Below are positions 1 to 9,700 of a DNA stretch of 64,000 bases, in pieces. The translations under genes and the position numbers were made by a program. The notes below the pieces were generated by a model that did not search any database, was not told the DNA's origin, and worked only from the letters and a program-made list of their open reading frames with translations. The stretch lies in assembly GCF_947492535.1 (NCBI RefSeq), contig NZ_CANLNH010000003.1:1-64000 (forward strand), given 5' to 3'. Position 1 is the stretch's first letter. The number at the start of each line of letters is the position of its first letter. The stretch is from an uncultured Dokdonia sp. GTDB taxonomy: Bacteria; Bacteroidota; Bacteroidia; Flavobacteriales; Flavobacteriaceae.

Positions 1-3000
1 AATTGAATTTCTCCATCATACGCTCGATCTATCCCAAATGTTGTGGTTGGATCTACCGTAAGAAGAAGTTGTCTGTGATATAAACTTGGAGAGTCAAAAC
101 CAATTCTAAACTTCTCACGCATGTCTGGAGCATCCAAATCAGAATCATCTAGTTGTTGATCCATAGATGAATCATTTTCTTCTTCTTCTCCAAATAAGAA
201 GATAGAAGCTCCTGTTTTTCTAACAAAATTACGCTGTGTGTTATTAAATACAATATCACCATCACTATCGGCAGCAACAAAAAATCCTTGTCCTACTGGA
301 ATGTAACGCTCTGGTGTCTTCGTACCACTACCTATATCTGATACATCAGGATGACTCACCGCTGGTGTTCCTCCAGCAAGTGTATATAATGCATATCCAG
401 CTTGGTAATCTGCTTGGATATGATTTCCACCTCCATAGTGCTCCCATAAGTATATTGTACCATCCAAATGTGGGTTATCATTAATAAAATCATTGGCATC
501 TAAAGCCGATGGGAATGGGTTTCCTACAATATAATCTCTATCTGCAATGGCTGGCACTACAATAGATTGTGCATCGGTACTATTATTAGGTTTTCCAGCA
601 AATACATAGTTCTGAGGATCTGTAATCGCTCCTGATCCAGGACCTTTCATCGTATATCCTTCACCTACACTTACACTTCCAAAGGGACCAATAAATTGGA
701 ATTGTTCAATACCATTTCCATACTTAAACATCCAATATGCACTAATCGTGATAGGAGAGGAAGGTGCGCCATTTAATCCTCCACTAAAATTCATTACTGA
801 TGGATTGTTAGGATCTGTACCATCATTCATAATATTTCCTACAGAATAAGGTAGGTTAATCTGAGAACTATTGATAACACTCACAGGTGATGACCAGATA
901 TTGTACGAATATGTATCTGCTGTACCTTGTTGATCTTTTTCTAAAGATCCCGTACTTGTGATATCTAAATCACTGTTTTCTGTTTGCATTAATTGAGATT
1001 CATCTACAAGATCTAATAAACCATCTAGTTTAAGGTAGTGAGACACTTCAATCTTACTATCATTTTCTATAGATAATTCATTCGCCTGTACATCTAGTGC
1101 AAGCACTGTATTATTTTCTTGTGTAGTAACATTATGTGCTGTTTGCACAATATTCCAATCTACACGTACTGTATTATCTACGATAGAGACATCATCAGGA
1201 ATTTGGAATCCAGTTCCGTTTTCCCATGTGGCTTGATCTGCCCAGTTTCCATCTGCTTGAGATACATATGGAAGTGGTGCTGTTTGAAAATCTACCGTAT
1301 CTAGATTACGTATCGCAGCAATAAGATTGTTGTTTGACTCATCCTTTACATTAGTAAAGGTATAAATGTTCATTGGGAAATACGCAGCTACTTCAGACCA
1401 ATCTGTAGTTGCAAACTCATTTTTAGAAATCGTAGGAGGTACGATTCTACCAGTTACAGTAAGATCTGTATTCTCTTCTATTTCCTGATTCATTACATAA
1501 CGAATCTGATCTTGAGATAATGCAACATTCCATACACGCACTTCATCGATCGTTCCTTCAAAGAAATCTGCAGGATTTGTTTCATCTGCAGCTGCAATTA
1601 AGAAAGATCGCGCAGTTCCTACAGGAGCACTAAGTCCTGATTCTGTGTTGTCTAATACGCCATCTATATATACGCTAGCCGTATCAGTCCCATCATAGGT
1701 GAAAGCAAATTGATGCCATTCATTTTCGGTAATCGTAGTATTTGAACGTATGTTATCTTCCGTTCCAGAGCTATTAAACCAAGACATTTCTACTTGTCCT
1801 GAAGGAATTAGACTAACATCATATCCTTCAGAGAATGCAGCATCACGCTTAGAGATAATGGTGTAATCACTATTAATTCTCTTAATCCATGCTGATATCG
1901 TAAAAGCGCCTTCAAGTTCAAGTTCATCCTCATCACCTGCATCCAAGTAATCTTGCACTCCATCAAAACTAATAGAACGTTGGAATACATATTCTGGCGC
2001 ATATCCAAATGTGATATACTTTACTCCATTAAAATCATATTCTGCTTCTAACTCTGTACCATTCAAACTCATGATACGATACTCAGAAGTAGGACTAAAT
2101 GTTGGTGTATCTGATACGAACATTAAGTAATCTCCAGGAGGGTTTAATGTAGATGATAAAGATACCTCAGGAATTGATACTTTTACACTACCTACAGATC
2201 CTGTTTCTACTATTTTCCAAATACGTTCTATAGATACAAAATCTACGACAGAATTTAATCCCGTCACGCCAGCACTCATGTCAACTACAATAGGAGAGGC
2301 TGCTGCTAATGGGGCATCATCATTTCCCCACATTAAGAAATTCTGATTCGCAATTGTATTCGTGTTTGTAGTAATGTTTTCATTATTGGTAGCATAGATG
2401 TCAGTAAGCCCAATGGTAACGAGAGTTCCTGGATTTACCGATGTAGATTGCTTTTGATTCAATCCTGAATCATCATCTCTTCCTATACCAGCAATATCAT
2501 AATTAAAACCGGCATGTGCTACAACATCCCAAATAACATTATTATCAGAATCTATATAGTTTTCATCACCAAGATCAGTAGCTGTGGTACTATTGATATC
2601 ATGATTTGTAATCCCATTTTTAATCGCTAAATAGGATTGTATTTTTAATTGATCTGTAATAGAATTTGGAGCAGCATAGCTAATTACTTCTGTAATTTTC
2701 CCATTAAAGTGAGAATCAAAAGGTGTTCCTGCTACTGTAATACGACCCACGCCTATAGTGTAAGGATTATTTCTTACAGTACCATATGGTAACTCCCCAT
2801 CCGAAACACCAGTACCTTGATCAAAAGTACGACCTGTATAATCATCTATCCTGATACCATTTTTATAGATTTCTGATTGATCTAAAATGGGATCGTACTT
2901 TACATTAAAAATGATAACTTCATTATTGTAGCTATCTGTACTACTTGTATGCGCTCTTCCATAATTAAATCCATCAACACCAGCAAGGTTGGCAGGGGTA

Positions 3001-6000
3001 GATCCTATCATGTGGCTTACAATATTATCAACACCATTAAAACGTATAGAACCTGGATTAATCCAGAAACCTGTTCCGTCTTCTGCAAAATCCTGAGGAG
3101 TTACTCTACCAGATATAACACCTTCTAGTGTTGAACCACTATTGATGTTTCCATCGGCTTGCATTACAATCCAGTATTCGTCTGTATAAAAACCTCCTTT
3201 TCCTTTTAACTCTGTATCATTTGTAGTGTCAAAATTTAATACAGGGTTATGATTAATGTTTTCTGTACTATTATCATAATAGGTTGGTGCTGTTTGATTC
3301 GCAACTCTAGCATCATTATCAAAAGCTTCGTCTGTCCAAGCACTTACCGTATTCCCATCTGTTTCTCCTATTCCTACATTAGACTTTAACCAAAGTTTCA
3401 GATTTGAAGTCACATCTCCAGGTCCTAAAGTTGGATCACCAGGAGCAATTAAAGGGTCTCCAAATATGAATATATTGTCAAAACAAGCTCCGTCATCTGT
3501 AAATCCATCACTATCAGATGCAAAGGTTAATCTAAAACGCACATTATTTCTATTATTTAATAATGTTGGTAATCCAATAGCAGCTTCTACAAAAGATGAT
3601 TGTGTAGCAGAAGATCCTGTGTCATTATTACGACCTGCCCATCCATCAGCTCCAGAACCGAGTGCAGTTACATCATCTACATTATACCAATTATCAATAG
3701 GAGAAGCAGAGTAGGCCCCTAAGAGTGTCCACGTAGCGCCTCCATTAATAGAGTACTCCATATGGAAACCATCTTGTGTGTCAAATTCTGTTAGATGGCG
3801 TATATCTAATTGGATTTTAAGATTGTTATAGCCAAAAGTACTTATCGCAGGGCTAGTTACAATCGTATTTGAATTTGGTGCGTAATTGTTATAATTACTT
3901 GTATACCAATAATTTCCTTCTATACCTGTTTCAGTTGTATTGGTACCATAGGTCCAAACACTATTTCCTCCAGGGTTGGTAGCAGTCCACCCTCCATCAT
4001 TCACATCAAAATTCTCATAATAAATAGTGGTTAATGGATCTGTGTTTACCACAGCTGTTCCTTGAATATCAAACGTATAGGTTCCTTCGTTACTATCGTC
4101 ATTAAGAATCGTTACTGTTGCATTGTGTGTACCTGCTAGTGCAGGGGCATAACTGATTTGCAGTGTAGTATTGTCGGATGCATTAATGGTGTTACTTGGT
4201 ATAGACGCTATTGAGAATTGTGCTGCATCTACACCCGTAATAGTTACATAGGGTGATACCCCAGTTAAAGTTAATAGGCCAGAACCATTATTTTCAATCA
4301 CAAAATCATTAGTGTTAATAGTTCCTACATCAATAGTACCATAATCTGTACCATCTGTAAGTGCTGGTGTTGTATCTCCATCTGCAATTGGATTTGTCAA
4401 TCCGGTAATATCTATTTCAGGGGTTAAAGAAGCTTGTGCTTCACCTAAAATATCAAAAGTATATGGGTTTTCATCGCTATCATTGTTTGCAATAGAAACT
4501 GTTGCAGTATGTGTTCCTACTGCAGCAGGATTATAGGTGATTCTAAACGTAGTCGACCCTCCACTCGTACTTATCGTTGGATTTGGAATCGTAGTTAATG
4601 TGAATTCTGCAGCTCCTGCACCAGTAATGGCTACATATGGAGAAGGATCTGTTAATAATAAATCTGCAGTACCTGTATTACTTATGATAAAGTCACTAAA
4701 TGTAGAACTTCCTGGAAGCAGGAAACCAAAATCAGTTCCATCAACTGTACTTGGTGTCACATCTCCATCTAGAATATTATTACCCATACCAGTAATTGCT
4801 ATTTCTGGTTCAGGACCTACACCTGAACCCGTAATATTAAAGGTATATGGGTTTTCGTTTGCATCATCATTAGCAATAGATATGGTTGCGTTGTGAGTTC
4901 CGCCTACTGTAGGAGTATACGTAATAGCAAATGTAGTAGTGCCTCCTATAGCGATCGTATTACTAGGGATTGTAGTAACTGAAAAATGCGTTGCTCCAGC
5001 ACCCGTAATGGTCACATATGGAGATGCACCCGTAAGATTAAGTGCTAGATCTCCTAAATTTTCAATAATAAAAGTATTTGGATTATTATTTCCTACGACT
5101 ACACTTCCAAAATCTGTATCATCAACAATAGATGGAGTTGTATCTCCATCAAGTATATTATTTCCTATTCCAGTGATATTCATTTCTGGTTGAGGAACAC
5201 CAGATAAGACATTAATCGTGTAATCTTCTACTTCTCCAAAATAATTACTATCGCAAGGGTTTGGGGTAGCATTGAAACGAGCAGCAACCCTCATTCTGGT
5301 TGTACCTACAGTAGCACCAGAAGGGATTGTAATAGTAGGAGAAATGGATGTTGGTTGGTCAGCTAGGTTTGTATCAGTACCTAAGTCATATTGCTCCCCT
5401 GGATCTGTAAAATCATTATTCTGATTCCAATCAATCCAAGCACGTGTTACGTGAGTATTATTACCTAGTGTATTTAAATTTACGGTTAGTGTATGTGTAT
5501 CGCCTATTGTAACATCTGTAGACATTGCTAAAAAATTAGTATAACTTGGATCAGGCGCAGATGGACTATTTATGGTATTAAAATTTACATTAGTAATTCC
5601 GTTAGCAAAATCGATACTACCTTCTGAACTACAATAACTATCTATTCTAACATTATCTATAGCCATATCACTTCTAGGATTCCCTGCCGTACCTACAAAA
5701 CGGATATTTATTGTATTTCCTAAATAAGCAGAGAGGTTTATATTTGCTTTAAGCCAAAGATCTGTCTCATCAGTTTGTTGTTCCCCAGATCTAGAGAACA
5801 CATTCGTCCAAGAACCCCCTGCATCACTACTTACTTCAACATCAAGATCTCCCATGTTTGCACCATACATATGGTAATCAAATGAAAAGAAAGCTGATGT
5901 TTCTGCCGATAGATCAATACATGGACTTGTTATAATAGCAAGGTCTCCTGTATTTACAGGATTACTAGTTTCATAAAAGAGATAATGGCTTCCATTAGTA

Positions 6001-6284
6001 GGAAAATCAGGACCAGTATTTGTACTACCAGTATTATTTACTTCAAATGACCAGTTTCTGTCATCATCACCTGAATTTTGAGTCCATAAGCCAATTGTAT
6101 TATTAAAACTTTGGACATAAGGAAAAGCATTGATAGGACCACCACCAGTACAAGCAAAAGTTTCATCTTCAGAAGTATCTGTAGATGAATCACTGTTTGG
6201 GTTGTTTGAAAATAAAGGTTGAATTGAAAATAAAACAACTAAAATAAAAGTACACAACGTACTATAAGAAGTAATTTTTTTCAT
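1..6284 (-). CDS. Very large secreted multidomain surface protein (N-terminus present, C-terminus beyond window edge): signal peptide, tandem HYDIN/choice-of-anchor-D-like repeats, LamG/concanavalin-like regions
   Basis: Open minus-strand frame from ATG at 6284 (MKKITSYSTLCTFILVVLFSIQPLFS...); frame still open at the window edge (...GIDRAYDGEIQ); absent from ORF track because no stop lies in the window. Spot-checked, not every codon. Confidence 0.8.
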   Translation of the reverse strand, partial: MKKITSYSTLCTFILVVLFSIQPLFSNNPNSDSSTDTSEDETFACTGGGPINAFPYVQSFNNTIGLWTQNSGDDDRNWSFEVNNTGSTNTGPDFPTNGSHYLFYETSNPVNTGDLAIITSPCIDLSAETSAFFSFDYHMYGANMGDLDVEVSSDAGGSWTNVFSRSGEQQTDETDLWLKANINLSAYLGNTINIRFVGTAGNPRSDMAIDNVRIDSYCSSEGSIDFANGITNVNFNTINSPSAPDPSYTNFLAMSTDVTIGDTHTLTVNLNTLGNNTHVTRAWIDWNQNNDFTDPGEQYDLGTDTNLADQPTSISPTITIPSGATVGTTRMRVAARFNATPNPCDSNYFGEVEDYTINVLSGVPQPEMNITGIGNNILDGDTTPSIVDDTDFGSVVVGNNNPNTFIIENLGDLALNLTGASPYVTITGAGATHFSVTTIPSNTIAIGGTTTFAITYTPTVGGTHNATISIANDDANENPYTFNITGSGVGPEPEIAITGMGNNILDGDVTPSTVDGTDFGFLLPGSSTFSDFIISNTGTADLLLTDPSPYVAITGAGAAEFTLTTIPNPTISTSGGSTTFRITYNPAAVGTHTATVSIANNDSDENPYTFDILGEAQASLTPEIDITGLTNPIADGDTTPALTDGTDYGTIDVGTINTNDFVIENNGSGLLTLTGVSPYVTITGVDAAQFSIASIPSNTINASDNTTLQISYAPALAGTHNATVTILNDDSNEGTYTFDIQGTAVVNTDPLTTIYYENFDVNDGGWTATNPGGNSVWTYGTNTTETGIEGNYWYTSNYNNYAPNSNTIVTSPAISTFGYNNLKIQLDIRHLTEFDTQDGFHMEYSINGGATWTLLGAYSASPIDNWYNVDDVTALGSGADGWAGRNNDTGSSATQSSFVEAAIGLPTLLNNRNNVRFRLTFASDSDGFTDDGACFDNIFIFGDPLIAPGDPTLGPGDVTSNLKLWLKSNVGIGETDGNTVSAWTDEAFDNDARVANQTAPTYYDNSTENINHNPVLNFDTTNDTELKGKGGFYTDEYWIVMQADGNINSGSTLEGVISGRVTPQDFAEDGTGFWINPGSIRFNGVDNIVSHMIGSTPANLAGVDGFNYGRAHTSSTDSYNNEVIIFNVKYDPILDQSEIYKNGIRIDDYTGRTFDQGTGVSDGELPYGTVRNNPYTIGVGRITVAGTPFDSHFNGKITEVISYAAPNSITDQLKIQSYLAIKNGITNHDINSTTATDLGDENYIDSDNNVIWDVVAHAGFNYDIAGIGRDDDSGLNQKQSTSVNPGTLVTIGLTDIYATNNENITTNTNTIANQNFLMWGNDDAPLAAASPIVVDMSAGVTGLNSVVDFVSIERIWKIVETGSVGSVKVSIPEVSLSSTLNPPGDYLMFVSDTPTFSPTSEYRIMSLNGTELEAEYDFNGVKYITFGYAPEYVFQRSISFDGVQDYLDAGDEDELELEGAFTISAWIKRINSDYTIISKRDAAFSEGYDVSLIPSGQVEMSWFNSSGTEDNIRSNTTITENEWHQFAFTYDGTDTASVYIDGVLDNTESGLSAPVGTARSFLIAAADETNPADFFEGTIDEVRVWNVALSQDQIRYVMNQEIEENTDLTVTGRIVPPTISKNEFATTDWSEVAAYFPMNIYTFTNVKDESNNNLIAAIRNLDTVDFQTAPLPYVSQADGNWADQATWENGTGFQIPDDVSIVDNTVRVDWNIVQTAHNVTTQENNTVLALDVQANELSIENDSKIEVSHYLKLDGLLDLVDESQLMQTENSDLDITSTGSLEKDQQGTADTYSYNIWSSPVSVINSSQINLPYSVGNIMNDGTDPNNPSVMNFSGGLNGAPSSPITISAYWMFKYGNGIEQFQFIGPFGSVSVGEGYTMKGPGSGAITDPQNYVFAGKPNNSTDAQSIVVPAIADRDYIVGNPFPSALDANDFINDNPHLDGTIYLWEHYGGGNHIQADYQAGYALYTLAGGTPAVSHPDVSDIGSGTKTPERYIPVGQGFFVAADSDGDIVFNNTQRNFVRKTGASIFLFGEEEENDSSMDQQLDDSDLDAPDMREKFRIGFDSPSLYHRQLLLTVDPTTTFGIDRAYDGEIQ
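4030..5215 (-). repeat. Three tandem ~390-bp (about 130 aa) HYDIN/choice-of-anchor-D-like repeats inside the large CDS
   Basis: Recurring segments near 4066, 4450 and 4843 (atatcaaacgtata / atatcaaaagtata / atattaaaggtata) with repeated ITG...DGDxTPS..DGTDFG and ATVSIxNDDSxExxYTFDI motifs on the minus strand. Confidence 0.7.
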
Positions 6285-6476
6285 TTTGTAGGTTTTGTTG
6301 CTATAAAGCTTTGGGGACTTTATAGTGATTTGGGACTACTAAATTACTAAAATTCTTAACTCTACAATAGAAAAAGTGTTAAAATTGTGTTTTTTGACTA
6401 TGATTTGTGTATTTCGTCGATGTTTTTGAAGTTATTAACAATAGAAAGTTAACATCTCACAGCGATTTTGACTTTA

Positions 6477-6496
6477 TACGCTTTCGCGAAAGCATA
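6477..6496. repeat. Dispersed palindrome, copy 1 (intergenic): TACGCTTTCGCGAAAGCATA
   Basis: Direct sequence match to CTTTCGCGAAAG core. Confidence 0.95.
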
Positions 6497-6530
6497 AAAA
6501 GAGGGAATTCATAGTGAACCCCCTCTTTTT
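6496..6530 (-). terminator. Rho-independent terminator of the PID-CTERM gene
   Basis: Inverted repeat AAAAAGAGGG...CCCTCTTTTT, 25 bp downstream of the minus-strand stop. Confidence 0.7.
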
Positions 6531-6555
6531 AAATGTATTGAAAAAATGTATTACG

Positions 6556-6762
6556 CTATTCTTTTCGTGTCATTCTTTTTCTAGCGCCAAAATAGATTCC
6601 GGCTGCAATTCCTAGTCCAACAAATCCGTCGATAGGGGCCGTTGGTGTTTCATCATCTACGTCGTCAGGAAATGTGATTTGTGCATTAGCTGTTGTTATA
6701 CTAAGTGTACTTATCAGAAATACAAGAAAGCAAAGATATTTGATACTATATTTATTTTTCAT
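6556..6762 (-). CDS. Small exported protein with PID-CTERM-like sorting signal
   Basis: 68 aa; signal peptide (FLVFLISTLSITTANAQ), then APIDGFVGLGIAAGIYFGARKR: PID motif, hydrophobic stretch, basic tail. Confidence 0.7.
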   Translation of the reverse strand: MKNKYSIKYLCFLVFLISTLSITTANAQITFPDDVDDETPTAPIDGFVGLGIAAGIYFGARKRMTRKE

Positions 6763-6776
6763 GATTATAATTGCTT

Positions 6777-9700
6777 TTATTTTTTGATTAGACGTTTAGT
6801 GATACTTCCAGTAGTGGTTGTGATGGTAACAAAGTACATTCCATCAGTAAGTGTAGCTAGCGAGTTTATTTCTAAACTGTTTCCATTAAAACTACGACTC
6901 TTGTTGTATACAACTTGTCCTAATAGGTTATTAATCTTTACAGTAACTTCTTGTCCTCTTAATAGTGTTGAAGTAATCAATAATTGATCACCTTCTAATG
7001 GGTTAGGGAACATTGTGATGTCATCTACAAAAGTATCTTCTGTGCTTAAAGCTTCTTCTTCAAAAATGATTCTAAATCGATCGCTAGCAATACTTGCTTC
7101 TATAGATGTATCTACAGTAAATTCTATAAAGTTTTCTCCTTCTTCTAGCTCATATAATTCTCCTGTAAATGTATCTTCTGCATATGCAATTACATCTTCA
7201 AGTCCAGATTGTTCTATACGTAATGTATAGGCATCTGTTCTATATGCATTATTAAATAATTGGATTTCATCATCTAATGTTGGCATCGCTCTACGTTCTA
7301 CACTTAGTGTAGTATCTCCATTTGAGATGGCCATATTTTCATCAATATTAAAGAACTTCTCCGCATCTTCTAAGGTGATTTGATTACTAAAATCAGGAGC
7401 GAATAAGATCACAAAATTATCTTGTAATTTTTCACCTTCATTAAAAGCTTCAGTTCTATATAATTGTCCAATAATATGTGCATTATTTGCAATAGGATCA
7501 TCTTCTAATAAAAAGATTGTAGTGTCTTCTCCTACCATTTTGTCACTTTCGTTAAAGCTTAATGAAGTAGAATTGTCACCTACAGTTGTAGCGGTTGTTA
7601 CAAAAGCAGATTGCCATGGTTGTAAGAAATGATTTGCATCAGATCCTGCACCATTTGTAGAACCTGTACCTGTAAGGAGTACTGTCACATATGCTCCACG
7701 TGCTCCTAATGTAGCGTCCCATACATAATACTGGTTAGTATTAATGTTAGTGGCAGCTGTAACGATACCATTCATTTCTACTGTTGCTTGGTATGGGTTT
7801 CCAATGAGATTGAAATTTCCAGCAGTGTGGTTTATATCAGCACCTGTTATAGTTGTTGTACCTGTAACAATAGTACCTTCTGCTCTTAATCTTGTATCAG
7901 TAGGGGTAGCATTATTAGAGGTGACATCTATGGTACGATCTCCACGAACAAATAGGAGGTAGGCCTCACCAGCTGTGAGGGTGTTCATATCTGTATCTGA
8001 GATAGGAGTCAATGCCGGTGTTGTAGCACTGTTGTCATACGTAAATAACGATGGATTTCCAGAGGGTGTTGCATCAAATCCATTAGCACCGGTAGTAGAA
8101 CCTGTAATGTGTGTTCCAAAGCCAGCAACCGATGATCCGTTTTCTTGCCAGTTTTCTAATATACTTGTTGTTGTGGTCACTGGACTAGATACAAATCGGA
8201 AAGCTCTTCTCGCAGGAACAAAACGTTCTATAGTAACATTACCAGCTATGGTTCCTGAAGTTACTTGATCTATCATTGCAGATTGTGTCGCATTGCTAGA
8301 TAAGGTAAGGTTGTTGTTTGTAACTAATTCTCCGTCAGATAATGTCAAGAGTTGATTCACTGTAACTCCAGTATCTAAACTAAGTGATGTACTAGCAGCA
8401 TTCATTGTTAATTGTGCCACTTCAAATGCATTCCCAGAAAAAGAATGGGAGAATGATCCTTGAGCAATAATTGTCGCATTATTTGCTGTTAAAGTTCCAT
8501 TATTGGTTATATTACCAGTAGTACTTAATGTGTTTGCTCCTAAGTCTAATGTCGCACCATCATTTATTAGAATATCATTAGCTGTAGTATTAGCTGCAAG
8601 TGTTGGGCTACCTGATAATACCAAAATATCATCATTAGGACCAGCCACTCCACTCGGGTCAGCAGGATCCCAAGTAGGAACCCCTCCTACTAATCTATGT
8701 ATGTAATCTTGTTTAGTAGCTGTAATACGTATATTATCTAACGCTAAGTCACTACTGAAACCATCGCCAGTTACGGCAACAAATCGGATAAGAACTACTT
8801 TACCTGAGTATATCGTTAAATCTTCAGTGACTTCTTGCCATGCATTTACAGATGGTCCAGATATCTGAGGTACTATATTCGTCCAAGTTAATCCTTCATC
8901 ATCACTTATTTGCACATCTAGTGTTCCATTATTATTTCCAAAATTAGTTCCAAATCTATGATAATGGAAGGCTAAGTCTATATCATTATATTCACTAGTA
9001 AAATCTATACAATTACTTTGTAAAATAGTAGTAGCATTAGATCCTAAGCCATTTGTAGATGCTTCTGTATATACATAATTTTGTTCGTGTATAGATTTAA
9101 CACCATTGCCTCCAGCAGGTCCAGTTGTACCAGAAGGCGTTCCTTGGCTAGCTAGATTTAATGTCCAGTCACCATCATCACCACCAGCCTGAAAGAAGGT
9201 ACCTGTTCCGTTTTCAAAACTTTCTCTGTACGGAAATTCAGCAATACTTCCATTTAAACAATCTCTATCGTCTATGCTCGTATTGATAATTTTAAAATTA
9301 TCAAATTTAAACCCTCTAAACTCTACATTATATCCATCGGCTCTATTAGAAGTATCGGAGGCAAACTTGAATCTAAATTGTACGCTACTATTACCAATGA
9401 TACCAGGATTATTAGTAGGGTCTATATATACCTCTTCTAATACCCATTTTGCGGTAGGATTATTTGTGGCATCATCTGTAGTGTCTACATACATATCTCC
9501 ATCATAAATGTACGTACCATTTAGGGATTGAAAATTTTCTTCAGCTTCACCTTTTGCTAAGTGAAAACTTGTTGCTCTCGTTGCAGCTGGTCGTGTATGT
9601 CTACCACACAGCGCTACCCATGTAGCACCTCCATCGGTACTAGCTTCTAATTGTGCAAGGTCAAAGTTACGCTCTATATCCCAAGTAGCATTGTAATGAA

